Shown one piece after another: positions 52,355 through 62,031 of a stretch of 64,000 bases of DNA. The notes beneath the pieces were generated by a model. It was not told the origin of the DNA, did no database searches, and saw nothing but the letters and a program-made list of their open reading frames with translations. A program made the translations under genes and the position numbers. Within the stretch, counting starts at the first letter, position 1. Each line of letters begins with the position of its first letter. This stretch comes from Belnapia mucosa (GTDB lineage: Bacteria; Pseudomonadota; Alphaproteobacteria; Acetobacterales; Acetobacteraceae), in NCBI RefSeq assembly GCF_016775475.1, contig NZ_JAEUXJ010000008.1, positions 165,182-229,181 on the forward strand, written 5' to 3'.

Positions 52355-53401
52355 GAGCGGTTTTCTGCCTGACTGAATCGGTTGTGACCTCGCTGGCTGC
52401 CGGGAGGTGATTCAGTGCTCGCTGCGAGAGGGCTGGTGAGCATGTCGAAGGCGTTGTCGGTGGACCTGCGGGAGCGTGTGGTGGCTGCCGTTGCAGCGGG
52501 GACGTCCCGGCGTGCGGCAGCGGCTCGCTTTGGGGTCAGCGTCTCGAGCGCGATCCGCTGGTGCATCCTGGCTCGGGAGGTGGGCTCTGTGGCGCCTGGG
52601 CCGCTGGGCGGAGACCGCCGGTCGAAGCATATTGAGGCGCATGGAGCACTGATCCGAAGCCTCTTGGACCGGAAGTCTGACATCACGCTCAAGGAGATCC
52701 GAGCGGAGTTGGCCAAGCTGGGCGTGTCAGCGGGTATCGTGACGATATGGCGCTTCTTCCAACGGCACCGCCTGACGCTTAAAAAAAGACGGCGCATGCC
52801 GCCGAGCAGAACCGTCCAGACATCCTGAAGCGGCGCTGGGCTTGGTTCGAGGCCCAGCCTGACCTCGATCCTGATTGTCTGGTATTTATCGATGAGACCT
52901 GGGCCTCGACCAACATGGCCCGCACCCATGGCCGGGCACCCCGGGGCGAGCGGCTGCGGGCCGCCATCCCGCACGGCCATTGGTCGACCACCACCTTCGT
53001 CGCCGGACTGCGCAACACCGGCATGGTCGCTCCCATGGTGCTGGACGGGCCGATCAACGGTGAACTCTTCCAGGCCTATGTCGACCAGGTCCTCGTGCCC
53101 GAGCTGCGTCCTGGCGACATCGTCGTGATGGACAACCTCGGCAGCCACAAGGGCACAGGTGTCAGGGCAGCCATCGAGGCCGCGGGCGCGAGCCTGCTCT
53201 ACCTCCCGCCCTACAGCCCCGACTTCAACCCGATCGAGAACGCTTTCGCCAAGCTCAAGGCCGCGCTCCGCTCAGCTGTCGAACGCACCATCGGTGGCCT
53301 CTGGGTCAGCATCGGTCGCATCATCGAGACCTTCACCCCCGCCGAGTGCGCCAACTACTTCGCCGCCGCAGGTTACGATGCAGACTGATCGAAAACCGCT
53401 C
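52355..53401 (+). mobile_element. IS630 family insertion sequence, copy 2
   Basis: Same inverted repeats as copy 1 (GAGCGGTTTTC at 52355-52365, GAAAACCGCTC at 53391-53401). On the right it is followed by TA; on the left the expected TA is TG (52353-52354), so one side has mutated or the element moved imprecisely. About 95% identical to copy 1, with differences spread along its length. Confidence 0.9.
52442..53388 (+). CDS. IS630 family transposase, two frames joined by -1 frameshifting, copy 2
   Basis: As copy 1: helix-turn-helix frame 52442 to 52828, A7 slip run at 52781-52787, then the DDE frame to 53388 with IDETWAST, DIVVMDNLGSHKG and YSPDFNPIENAFAKL. The residue changes relative to copy 1 are mostly conservative (for example WSTTTFVAGL for WMTTTFVAGL) and none hits a catalytic residue. 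Both frames are open, so the element is probably active or only recently silent. Confidence 0.9.
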
Positions 53402-53643
53402 TAGCCGATGCCGGTATTCGGTAGCACAACCTTCAGGGAAAGACTGCGCTTGAGGGTGTCTGCTGTGGCCGACGCAGGTGCCGCTTGTCACCTGCAGCGC
53501 CACCGAAGTGCCGTGCCGCTCCGTCACCTCAAAGGTCGGCTAGTTCACGCCGCGGCCGAGCAGTGTCTCCGCTGCGCCGAGCATCAGCACCCGCACAAAA
53601 CAGCGGCCCTTAGCGTGACGTTCGCTTTCCTGCGCCGCAGGTG

Positions 53644-54618
53644 TCAGCCACCCTCAAAGGTGATGCCAAGCTTGCGAATCAGGTCGCGCTCGATCGGCAC
53701 ACGCTTCGCCACCCAGGCGCGGTACTCCTCACCGCTCATATAGAGTGTCGGCATGTCGTAGCGCGTCAGCGCCGCCTGGTGCGCCGGGTCGAACAGCGCC
53801 TTGCGGAAGGCATCGTGCAGCAGTTGCACCACCGCCGGATCCATCCCTTTCGGGCCGGCCAGTGCATAGGGAGCGATGCCACCGATATCGTGACCATATT
53901 CGCTGATTGCCGGGGCCTCAGGGAAGCGCTTCGGCCGCTCGTTGCCCCAGATCGCTAGAATGCGCATCCGCCCGGCATCGACGTGCGGCGCCCAGCCGCT
54001 GGAATCGGCGATAGCATCCACTTGGCCCGAGAGCAGCGCGGTCGTCGTCTCTGCCACGCCACGATAGGGCACATGCAGCATCTCCACCCGCTCGGCGGCC
54101 AGAAGCTGCGCCATGACGAGGTGCGACAACCCACCGACGCCCGAGCTGCCGAAGGAAAGCTTCCCCGGATTTGCCCGTGCCTCCGTCATGAGCGATGGCC
54201 AATCGCGCCAGCGCGCCTCGCTTCGCACCACGAGGCCGGAGAGGTAGCCGGTTAACGCCAGGAGATAGGTGAAGTCGTTCACCGAATCCCAGGTCGCGGA
54301 GCGCGTCATGAAGGGGTGCGACAGAACGCCCGAATGGATCTGGCCGATCGTATAGCCATCGGGCCTGGCCTGCCCGTGCAGGATCTGCGCGGCGAAGGTC
54401 CCACGCGCGCCGGGACGGTTCTCCACCAGAACCGGCTGGCTCAGCTCCCGCCCTGCGATTTCCGCCAAGACGCGCATTTGGCCGTCGGTGGAACCGCCCG
54501 CAGCCCAGGGCACGATGAGGCGGATCGGCCGTTCCGGGAAGCCGGCGGCACGGCCGAGCGATGGCGCGGTAAGCAGCGCGGCGGCGACCGGCGCCAACCG
54601 ACGACGAGTGGGATGCAT
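53644..54618 (-). CDS. TctC/Bug family substrate-binding protein 4
   Basis: 324 residues from ATG 54616-54618 with GCAGGAGG 6 nt upstream. The leader HPTRRRLAPVAAALLTAPSLGRAA is Tat-like. Signatures: PIRLIVPWAAGGSTDGQMRV, VLVENRPGARGTFAAQIL, SFGSSGVGGLSHLVMAQLL, MLHVPYRGVAETTTALLSGQVDAIAD and YALAGPKGMDPAVVQLL. It diverges from the next TctC gene across 261 bp, a head-to-head pair. Confidence 0.94.
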   Translation of the reverse strand: MHPTRRRLAPVAAALLTAPSLGRAAGFPERPIRLIVPWAAGGSTDGQMRVLAEIAGRELSQPVLVENRPGARGTFAAQILHGQARPDGYTIGQIHSGVLSHPFMTRSATWDSVNDFTYLLALTGYLSGLVVRSEARWRDWPSLMTEARANPGKLSFGSSGVGGLSHLVMAQLLAAERVEMLHVPYRGVAETTTALLSGQVDAIADSSGWAPHVDAGRMRILAIWGNERPKRFPEAPAISEYGHDIGGIAPYALAGPKGMDPAVVQLLHDAFRKALFDPAHQAALTRYDMPTLYMSGEEYRAWVAKRVPIERDLIRKLGITFEGG

Positions 54619-54879
54619 GGCCTATCCTCCTGCGGCCGCTCTGCCGGCGGCCGTCGAGACGGTAGGCTAGATCGAGTGAGTGCCGAGGCTCGATGCCGAT
54701 GCCTCTGGCCGGGGAGGTGGGGACGATTCAGTCTTTCGCAGCGATCGGCAACAGCTCTAGGGTTGCGAGAAGCGAAAAGAGCCAGGCACCCAGCTGCCGG
54801 GCCGATCGAGAGGGCCAGTCCGGATGGTTAATGTCCTAGACTGTATGGTGCCGTCCACGCATTCCATGGTGCCGGCCCG

Positions 54880-55872
54880 ATGAACCGCAGCAACATCTTC
54901 CGCCGTGCCCTGCTCGGCGGCGTTGGCGCCCTTGCCGCGCCATTGGTTGCCGATGCCCAGAGTAAGGGCCCAGAGGGCTGGCCGAACGGCCGCAGCGTCA
55001 GCCTGGTGATCCCCTTCACTCCGGGAGGCGGTACCGATGTCGTCGCTCGCATCCTGCAGGAAGGCTTCGGCGAGACCTTCGGTGGCAACTTCGTCATGGA
55101 ACACAAGCCGGGCGCCACCACAACGGTCGGCGCGCGCTACGTGGCTCGGGCTCGGCCGGATGGCGGCACGCTTCTGGTCGGTAGCAACTCCGCCCTGTCC
55201 CAAGCCCCCTTTGCCTACCGCAACCTGGGCTATGATCCACTGACCGATTTCACTCATATCAGCCTGCTCTTCGCTTCAGCCTATCTACTGGTGGCGCATC
55301 CGCGCTGGACCAGCTTCGCGGAGGTGATTGAGGCGGCGAAGCGCCAGCCCGGCAAGCTCTCCTACGCCACCTGGGGTGTCGGCTCGACAGCACATATGCT
55401 GATGCTCGAACTCTGCGAGCGGAGCGGGATCGAGATGCTGCACGTGCCCTTCGGCGGCCCGGCTCCGGCGCTGACCGAAATCCTCGCAGGCCGCATCGAC
55501 ATGATGTTCACCACTTTCGCGCCGGCACGCGGGCATGTGCTGGAGAGGCGGCTGAGTGCGCTCGGCGCGCCGCATGAACAGCGGCTTGCGGCGGTGCCGA
55601 GGGTGCCGACGATGGGCGAACTCGGGCTACCCGAATTCCTGGTTAGCGCCTGGTGGTGCCTGGCAGGGCCCGCCGGCCTCCCACCGCCACTCGCAGACGC
55701 GCTGGAACAGGCAGTGCATGCCGCGATCGCCCGCACGCAGGCCCAGCGCCTGGCTGAGGAGTTCGGCCTGCTACCGCTACCACTCGGGCCGCAGGCGATG
55801 CGCGCCCGCATCACCCGAGACCTCGCGCTGAATGAGGGGCTGATGCGCAAGGCAGGCATTACGCCGGAGTAG
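54880..55872 (+). CDS. TctC/Bug family substrate-binding protein 5
   Basis: 330 residues from ATG 54880. The leader NRSNIFRRALLGGVGALAAPLVADAQ carries FRR before the hydrophobic core. Signatures: VSLVIPFTPGGGTDVVARIL, FVMEHKPGATTTVGARYVAR, SYATWGVGSTAHMLMLEL, MLHVPFGGPAPALTEILAGRIDMMF and WWCLAGPAGLPPPLADAL. The ligand-loop EHKPGATTT differs from the usual ENRPGA. No transporter membrane genes nearby. Confidence 0.94.
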   Translation: MNRSNIFRRALLGGVGALAAPLVADAQSKGPEGWPNGRSVSLVIPFTPGGGTDVVARILQEGFGETFGGNFVMEHKPGATTTVGARYVARARPDGGTLLVGSNSALSQAPFAYRNLGYDPLTDFTHISLLFASAYLLVAHPRWTSFAEVIEAAKRQPGKLSYATWGVGSTAHMLMLELCERSGIEMLHVPFGGPAPALTEILAGRIDMMFTTFAPARGHVLERRLSALGAPHEQRLAAVPRVPTMGELGLPEFLVSAWWCLAGPAGLPPPLADALEQAVHAAIARTQAQRLAEEFGLLPLPLGPQAMRARITRDLALNEGLMRKAGITPE

Positions 55873-56208
55873 GGCTGCGTATCTGGGTTGTGTCTAGCCG
55901 GTCCAAAGTGCGCTGCGTCATCCCGGCCACGCAATTTGTAATTGTGGCAACCTGGCCCTCGTACCGGGAGAGCGCATGATCGCGATTTTGCACAGATAGT
56001 TAAGCTCGGCGTCTGACGACGGATTTTTAGAGTTCATCAGCCCAGAAGGGTAATTTCGAGTCTACCTTTGCCGACGGCGTGGTTAACGGACAGGTATCCG
56101 ATTTCGCTTGACCCCGCTCATATCGACTTACAGCCTCCACAGGAGGTCACGATAACGCCGAGCCACCGATCACGCCGCGACGGCTGGTACAAGGGAGGAA
56201 AGCTCCGG
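55873..56208. other. Intergenic stretch, no gene recognised
   Basis: About 335 bp, AT-richer near 55930-56050, probably the promoter region for the flavin monooxygenase gene. AAGGGAGGAA at 56191-56200 is that gene's ribosome binding site. Confidence 0.4.
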
Positions 56209-57417
56209 ATGAAGTTCGGAATCTTCTACGAACTGCAGCTGCCAAAGCCCTGGGGGCCAACCAGCGAACGCGACCTCTACCGGAATGCACTCGCCCAACT
56301 CGAACTCGCAGACCGGCTCGGCTATGACTATGCTTGGGAAGTTGAGCACCACTTCCTCGAGGAATACTCGCATTCTCCGGCGCCGGAGGTATTCCTCGGT
56401 GCCGCTAGTCAGCGCACAAGCCGCATCCGCCTCGGCCATGGCATCATCCAGCTCACGACCAACCATCCGGCGCGCGTCGCGGAGCGGGTCGCTACGCTCG
56501 ACCTCCTGAGCGACGGCCGGGTGGAGTTCGGCATCGGCGAAGGCGCCAGCATTACCGAACTCGCCCCGTTCGACCGCACTATGGCGGAGAAGCGCGCCAT
56601 CTGGGAGGACGCAGTGCGCTGCATCATTCCCATGATGCGGGAGGAGGGCTTCGAGTACGACGGCCCCCACTTCCAATTCCCTTTGCGGAATGTACTGCCG
56701 AAGCCATTGCAGAGACCTCATCCTCCGCTTTGGGTTGCCTGTTCCCAGCTGGAGACGATCGAAATGGCTGGGCGCCGTGGCATGGGGGCACTCGGTTTCC
56801 AGTTCCTGAGCGCTGATGCAGCACGCGCCTGGGTAAGCGCCTACTACAACAGCTATGTGAAGCGTCTCGATAAGCTGGCCGACTACACGACCAACCCCAA
56901 CATCGCCCTGGTCAGCTATTTCATGTGCGCAGAAACGGACGAGGAAGCCCGGCGGCGCGCGGATGGCGTCACCTTCTTCCAATTCGCGCTCCGTTACTAC
57001 AGCGCGGCTCAGGGTCGCGAACGTGCCAAGCCCGGCACGGTTAGCCTCTGGGCCGAGTACGAGGCGTGGAAGCGGGCCAACCCGGAAGCCGTGGCACGGG
57101 CCCTCTCCGGTGGATTGATCGGCTCGCCGGAGACCCTCCGCCGCAAGCTGCGCAAGTTTGAGGCGTCCAACATCGACCAGATCATCCTGCTCAATCAGGC
57201 CGGCAAGAACAGTCATGCCGATATCTGCGAAAGCCTCGATCTGTTTGCGCGAGAAGTGATGCCGGAATTCCATTCCCGAGAGTCTGAGCACCAAGACTGG
57301 AAGCGGCGGGTTCTTGCCGGAGAGATCACGCTGGAGGAGATAGACACAACACCTTTCCGAGACCGCTTCGGGCCGAACGCCGTGCAGGCTGCGCCGGCCG
57401 CTGGCGCCGGGGAATGA
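56209..57417 (+). CDS. LLM class flavin-dependent oxidoreductase (bacterial luciferase-like)
   Basis: 402 residues from ATG 56209, with a strong AAGGGAGGAA upstream; the longer open frame lacks similarity. TIM-barrel luciferase-family landmarks: MKFGIFYELQ, ADRLGYDYAWEVEHHFLEEYSHSPAPEVFLGA, IRLGHGIIQLTTNHPARVAERVATLDLLSDGRVEFGIGEG, PKPLQRPHPPLWVACS and a C-terminal GSPETLRRKLRKFEASNIDQIILLNQAG. Uses FMNH2 from a separate reductase. It is the first gene of a coupled set with a TctC remnant (ATGA overlap at 57414-57417) and an amidohydrolase, suggesting catabolism of a carboxylic compound. Confidence 0.93.
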   Translation: MKFGIFYELQLPKPWGPTSERDLYRNALAQLELADRLGYDYAWEVEHHFLEEYSHSPAPEVFLGAASQRTSRIRLGHGIIQLTTNHPARVAERVATLDLLSDGRVEFGIGEGASITELAPFDRTMAEKRAIWEDAVRCIIPMMREEGFEYDGPHFQFPLRNVLPKPLQRPHPPLWVACSQLETIEMAGRRGMGALGFQFLSADAARAWVSAYYNSYVKRLDKLADYTTNPNIALVSYFMCAETDEEARRRADGVTFFQFALRYYSAAQGRERAKPGTVSLWAEYEAWKRANPEAVARALSGGLIGSPETLRRKLRKFEASNIDQIILLNQAGKNSHADICESLDLFAREVMPEFHSRESEHQDWKRRVLAGEITLEEIDTTPFRDRFGPNAVQAAPAAGAGE

Positions 57418-57640
57418 CAGCGGTGCGGCGGCGATTGATCGCGCTGGCGGCGCTGGTCTGGCTCCTTCTACCAAATCTCGGCCTTGCCGCCGATCCGGTC
57501 TAGCCTACGCGCCCGATCACAATAATGGTGTCTTACCCACCCGGTGCGATCGCCGACACAGTCGGCGGTCGGTCACCGAACGGCTCGGCCTCGTGCTGGG
57601 ACGGCTATGCGGCGGCGGATGTTGCTTGCGGCTAGCGGCA
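57414..57640 (+). pseudogene. TctC/Bug family substrate-binding protein, decayed 5' fragment
   Basis: ATG 57414 overlaps the monooxygenase stop (ATGA). It reads a clear signal peptide, TAVRRRLIALAALVWLLL, ending LGLAADPV, then TAG 57501-57503. After the stop the TctC sequence continues in the same frame (PTRPITIMVSYPPGAIADT) and then in another (VTERLGLVLGR), after which it is lost. The remaining four-fifths of the gene is deleted. Confidence 0.78.
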
Positions 57641-57668
57641 TGGCCTTGGTGTCAAGGGAGGAAGAAGC

Positions 57669-58493
57669 GTGAAAATCGTCGACGCACAAATTCATATCTG
57701 GTCCAGCGGTGCACCTTCAGGCCTGCATCGTAAGGTGTCGTCCTTTACTGCGGAGGAGGCGCTGAAGGAGATGGATGAGGCAGGCGTAGATGCTGCACTG
57801 ATTCACCCGCCTAGCAGTTGGGATCCCAACTCGAATGACTTAGCGGTAGAAGCTGCACGAAAGTACCCGGACCGCTTTGCTGTGATGGGCCAGTTCCCAC
57901 CTGACAGACCAGAGAACCGCAAGCTGATTCAGAGTTGGAAGAACCAGCCCGGAATGCTGGGACTGCGCTGGGCTTTGCTGACAGCTGAGCAACAGGCCTG
58001 GTTGCGAGATGGCACGCTTGATTGGCTGTGGCCGGCGGCCGAGCGGGAGGGATTGCCCATCGCCACCATGGCCGGCCTGTTCCTACCGGAGTTCCGCAAA
58101 GTCGCCGAAGCGCATCCGAACCTGAAACTCATCATCGACCATTGTGGACTGGTGCGGACCGCACAGGACGATGCGGCCTTTGCCAAGCTGGATGAGTTAA
58201 TAGCACTGGCAAAGCTGCCCAATGTCGCCGTGAAGGCGACCGGTGCGCCGCACTACTCGACACAGCCCTATCCGTACCCGAACCTGCATGATGGTCTGCA
58301 CCGCATTTTCGATGCTTTCGGGCCCCAGCGCTTTTTCTGGGGCACCGACATCACTCGTATGCCGTGCAGCTACCGGCAATGCGTGACCTTCTTTACCGAA
58401 GAGCTACCCTGGCTACGCGGCCGCGACCTGGAGCTCGTCATGGGCCGGGCGCTTTGCGAGTGGCTCGGTTGGAATCTGGCCTTGGATGACTGA
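57669..58493 (+). CDS. Amidohydrolase family protein (amidohydrolase 2, TIM-barrel)
   Basis: 274 residues from GTG 57669, GGAGGAAG just upstream. Metal ligands: KIVDAQIHIWSSG (HxH in the form QIHIW with only the second His), LKLIIDHCGL (His) and RFFWGTDITR (Asp). The EMDEAGVDAALIHPPSSWDPNSND helix-loop and the C-terminal VMGRALCEWLGW are typical of the family, which includes decarboxylases and lactonases such as 2-pyrone-4,6-dicarboxylate hydrolase-like enzymes. Operon partner of the flavin monooxygenase upstream. Cytosolic, full length. Confidence 0.92.
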   Translation: MKIVDAQIHIWSSGAPSGLHRKVSSFTAEEALKEMDEAGVDAALIHPPSSWDPNSNDLAVEAARKYPDRFAVMGQFPPDRPENRKLIQSWKNQPGMLGLRWALLTAEQQAWLRDGTLDWLWPAAEREGLPIATMAGLFLPEFRKVAEAHPNLKLIIDHCGLVRTAQDDAAFAKLDELIALAKLPNVAVKATGAPHYSTQPYPYPNLHDGLHRIFDAFGPQRFFWGTDITRMPCSYRQCVTFFTEELPWLRGRDLELVMGRALCEWLGWNLALDD

Positions 58494-58511
58494 GCGTTTG
58501 CACGGACGAGC

Positions 58512-59486
58512 TTACTCCGCACGGATATTGTTGGCGGCTATGACTGCCTTCCATTTCGCGCGGTCACGTAGGATCGTTTCTACCATCATATCAATACTAC
58601 CACCGCGCGGCTGGTAGCCTAGCCCGACCAGCTGCTCGGCCACCTCCGGCATGGCGACGATCCGGTTGATCTCGACATTCAGGCCCTCGACGATCTCCCG
58701 CGGCGTACGGCCAGGAGCGGCGATACCGAACCAGTTGTCGGCGCGAAACTCTGGGAGTCCGGACCCCGCGATGGTCGGGACGCCAGGCAGCACTGGCGAT
58801 GGCGGCGTGCTGGTGAAGGCGATCGGGCGGACGGCGCCGGAGCGAATATGCGGAAGGATCTCGGCAAGGTTGCCGAACATCATGTCGACGCGCCCAGCGA
58901 TGATCTCGGCGATAGCAGGCGGCCCACCACGGAAGGGGACGTGCAGCATCCGTATGCCTGCCATGCTCGTGAACTGCGCCGCCCAAAGCTGATACGAACT
59001 ACCCACGCCTGAGGAGCCATAGGTCAGTGTGTCAGGATTGGCCCTCGCGTAATCAATGATTTCACGCACTGTCCGGAACGGCGTCTTGTTTGCAACATAG
59101 AGCAGATTGTCGAGGCCCGCGATGATCACCGCAGGTGCCAAGTCCTTATCCGGATCAAAGGTCAGCGTCACACCGGGCATGACTGGCGCGGTACTGGCCA
59201 TGCTCATGGTGTAGAGCAGGATGGTATGACCATCAGGTCGTGCTGTGGCCACTGCCGCTGCAGCAATCAGGCCGTTGGCGCCGGTTCGGTTGTCGACGTT
59301 GACTGGCTGACCGAGACGCTCGCTCAGCCGTCCCGCAACCAGGCGGGCCAGGATGTCGGCGCCACCACCGGGCGGAAATCCATTGACCAGCATGATTGGC
59401 TGGGTGGGCCAGCGTTGCGCAATCGCCGGGATGCTGCCCGCCAGCAGCGCGGCCAGTACGATGCTGATTCTTAGGCAGGTCTTCAT
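58512..59486 (-). CDS. TctC/Bug family substrate-binding protein 6
   Basis: 324 residues from ATG 59484-59486 (GGGAGGAA upstream). Sec-type leader KTCLRISIVLAALLAGSIPAIAQ. Signatures: PIMLVNGFPPGGGADILARL, VNVDNRTGANGLIAAAAVAT, TYGSSGVGSSYQLWAAQF, MLHVPFRGGPPAIAEIIAGRVDMMF and WFGIAAPGRTPREIVEGL. It converges on the amidohydrolase gene with 18 bp between stops; it may supply the substrate of that catabolic set. Confidence 0.95.
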   Translation of the reverse strand: MKTCLRISIVLAALLAGSIPAIAQRWPTQPIMLVNGFPPGGGADILARLVAGRLSERLGQPVNVDNRTGANGLIAAAAVATARPDGHTILLYTMSMASTAPVMPGVTLTFDPDKDLAPAVIIAGLDNLLYVANKTPFRTVREIIDYARANPDTLTYGSSGVGSSYQLWAAQFTSMAGIRMLHVPFRGGPPAIAEIIAGRVDMMFGNLAEILPHIRSGAVRPIAFTSTPPSPVLPGVPTIAGSGLPEFRADNWFGIAAPGRTPREIVEGLNVEINRIVAMPEVAEQLVGLGYQPRGGSIDMMVETILRDRAKWKAVIAANNIRAE

Positions 59487-59787
59487 GCTGTTCCTCCCCT
59501 GCATGATGCCGAGATAAGCCACCGGTCGGCACCGTAGTTGACGTCAGCGTACCGGAGCGAGGGGCCAGAGCATAGCGGCGTGCATGCTACGGAGAGGCGA
59601 TCGTCATGGATATCGCAACGGCCAGCGCACGGTGACGCCCAGGTCCCGATAAAGCTTGCTGCGCGCTCCGGACAGAGCAAAGAATGCTGTTGCGCCGGGA
59701 GTACTCGGCGCCGCCCCGTCCGGCTCCAAGGCGGGGCTCGGGCTCGTAGCATCCGACTGGTCGGGTGCTGCACTGGGAGCCCCGAAC

Positions 59788-60590
59788 ATGGCCCTCTCTG
59801 ACACCGCCCGCCGCATCCTCGCAGAAGCCGCCCAGCACCCGCTGCGCCTAGCCGCATCGCCCGACAAGCTCCCGGTCGCCGCTGCCCGGGCGGTGCTGAG
59901 TAGCCTACTGAAGCAGGACTACGTCGAGGAAAGCGAGGCGCCTGACGAGTTCGCTGGTCTCCGGTGGCATCAACAGGATGGCACCCGGCCGACGATGCGC
60001 ATCACCGCGGCCGGGCTGGCCATCATCGGTGCCACGCCGGTCAATGCCGCAGTCGAGGACGGTGACCACGCGGAGGCCGTCAGCACGGTCCCCGCCGATG
60101 CGGCTCAGGAGCCCGGTAGCGCACCGCTGGCGCCTCCTACGGCGCCGGAGGGGCTGGTGGCGCCCACCGGCACCGAGGCGGCCCAGGCCCACTCCACGCG
60201 CCCAGCCTGCGCGACGCCGCCCACCGCGTCCTCAGCGCCTGGGATGACGAGGTCAGCCAGCGCGCCGACCTGCCCGACGCCATAGCCTCGCTGCGCGGGC
60301 TCCTGCCCAAACCCACACCAGCATCCCGCACCGCCGGCCCCCGCAAGCCGCGCGAGGGCACCAAGCAGCAGCAGGTGCTCGCCATGCTGCGTAAGCCGGA
60401 GGGCGCTACGGTGGCGCAGATCGCCAAAGCCACCGGTTGGCAGGCCCACACGGTCCGCGGCTTCTTCGCCGGTTTGAAGAAGCGTCAGGGCATCGCGGTC
60501 CAAGCCGCTGAGCGGGTCCGGCAGGTCGGGCCCAGCAAGGAGGGCGCCAAGGGTAGCTACACCGTCTACCGCGCCGCCGAGGCAGGTTGA
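59788..60590 (+). pseudogene. DUF3489 gene, copy D (most complete; one frameshift)
   Basis: ATG 59788. The first about 130 codons are open (ALSDTARRILAEAAQHPLR, SSLLKQDYVEES, GLRWHQQDGTRPTMRITAAGLAIIG), and the last about 130 codons are open in another frame (SLRDAAHRVLSAWDDEV, TKQQQVLAMLRKPEGATVAQIAKATGWQAHTVRGFFAG, KGSYTVYRAAEAG). One base is missing near 60200, in a C-run that has four Cs in copies A and C and three here. If that is a sequencing error, this is an intact gene of about 267 residues. The C-terminal half is a winged-helix-like domain. The shared leader lies at about 59650-59787. No recombinase follows this copy. Confidence 0.78.
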
Positions 60591-60679
60591 AGCGCCGTTC
60601 GCACTCCAGGTCTCATCTCCCGCGGTTGACGGGGCAAGGATCGCATAGCATGAGCCGGAGCAGCGACGGGCGCGTCAAC

Positions 60680-61678
60680 CTATCCGAAAATCTCCCCCAA
60701 TCTGCGAATGCTTTCCAACACTCGCGCTTGCGGCAAGCCAGGCCACTGCACACGCATGATGAAGTGATCCACCCCGAGCTCCTCACGGTAGCGCGCCACC
60801 TCCTCTTTCACCGAGACCTTGTCGCCGATGATAAATCGGTCCTTTACAAAGGCTTCGAAGGGTTTGCCGAAGAGCGAGACATCATCATCTCCTGTTACCG
60901 GTCCGGAAAGGCCCCAGGCGGCATAGGCTGCGTACTTGTATCGCAGTGCTGCGCGGCATTCCTCGTAGGCCGTGGCATGAGATGAGCCAACGTAGCACTC
61001 CCGCGCGATCGGGAACTCTCTCGGCGTGCGGCCGTATTCCGCCAGCGCAGCGCGGTAGATGCCCATCTGCCGGCGCACCGTGTCCAGGTGGTCGGAGTTC
61101 ACGATAAGCCAAGCATCGCCAATGCGCGCGGCGCGCTTTACCGCGAGATCAACCTTTGCGGCGACATAGACTGGGGGTCCGCCGGGTGTGAAGGGCGTGC
61201 TCCCAAGGCTCCCCTTGTCCACTGTGTAGAACTTGCCGTGGTGCGTCACTTCCGTCTCGCTCCACAGACGGCGCATTAGCGCGATGCTTTCGACAAGGCG
61301 TGGAGCGCGCTCGGTGATTGGCACGCCGAAGGCGGTAAACTCCGTCTCGCGATAGCCGAGGCCCACACCAAGCACGTACCTGCCGCCCGTCAGGAGGTCC
61401 ATGGTCGCGGACTCCTCTGCGACCTGCACCGGGTTCAGCAACGGCAGGATACGGATGTTCGGGCCTATCACCATCCCCTCGGCCTCACGCATGAGCCAGG
61501 CGGCTAGCAGCATGGGCTGTGGCATCTGTAGCGGGCCGGTCAGGTAGTGGTCCGGGAACCACAAGGAGTGAAAGCCGGAATCACGGGCCAGACGCACCTG
61601 CTCCTGCATTTCCGGCAGGTAATCGGCCAGGCAATCGCCTTTCGGAAACTGAGTGTTGAGGAATAGCCCGACCCTCAT
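60680..61678 (-). CDS. LLM class flavin-dependent oxidoreductase (F420/FMN type)
   Basis: 332 residues from ATG 61676-61678. Luciferase-family barrel: VGLFLNTQFPKGDCLADYL, RDSGFHSLWFPDHYL, IRILPLLNPVQVAEESATMDLLTGGRYVLGVGLGYRETEFTAFGV, PPVYVAAKVDLAVKRAARIGDAWLI and a C-terminal GDKVSVKEEVARYREELGVDHFIMRVQWPGL. Closer in outline to the shorter F420-dependent-like subgroup than the protein at 56209. No reductase gene is adjacent. Monocistronic by position. Confidence 0.92.
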   Translation of the reverse strand: MRVGLFLNTQFPKGDCLADYLPEMQEQVRLARDSGFHSLWFPDHYLTGPLQMPQPMLLAAWLMREAEGMVIGPNIRILPLLNPVQVAEESATMDLLTGGRYVLGVGLGYRETEFTAFGVPITERAPRLVESIALMRRLWSETEVTHHGKFYTVDKGSLGSTPFTPGGPPVYVAAKVDLAVKRAARIGDAWLIVNSDHLDTVRRQMGIYRAALAEYGRTPREFPIARECYVGSSHATAYEECRAALRYKYAAYAAWGLSGPVTGDDDVSLFGKPFEAFVKDRFIIGDKVSVKEEVARYREELGVDHFIMRVQWPGLPQARVLESIRRLGEIFG

Positions 61679-62031
61679 GGCTTCGCTCCCGTGACGTTCG
61701 CCGCGAAGGCTAACGCGGGGTTAGGCGCGCGTCACCCACTCGTAAGTGGCGCCGGTAAAGCGAGATGCCAAGCGCCGGGGCGGATGGCCCGACGGTGGCC
61801 AAGCCGTTACGTTTTTTCGCGCACACTCAGGAAAATGCATGCTGCCGTCTGATCCGGCCGGGGGCGACTCGAACAAGACGGGCGCCAAGGGCAGTTACAC
61901 CCTCTAGCGCATCGCCGAGGCGGGTTGATGCGGTTGGCGCTGCATGGACGTGCCCGGTTGACGGTTAGGCTTCGGTTTCGGCCGGATGTCCGAGGCCACC
62001 GCCTCGACTTGGCGCCGGACCAGCCAGGCAC
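61679..62031. other. Stretch with a DUF3489 tail and recombinase start remnant (copy F)
   Basis: 61870-61929 reads GAKGSYTL, a stop, then RIAEAG and TGA, the very end of a DUF3489 gene. The next ATG (61928, overlapping in TGATG as in copy A) starts MRLALHGRARLTVRL, matching MRPALPHGTARLTVG at the beginning of the recombinase at 12271. So the DUF3489-recombinase junction is preserved, while the rest of both genes is gone. Confidence 0.65.

Noticed and set aside
59788..60590. Calling DUF3489 copy D a functional gene
   Set aside because: A single missing C in a C-run breaks the frame; it may be a sequencing error, but on the sequence given it is a pseudogene.
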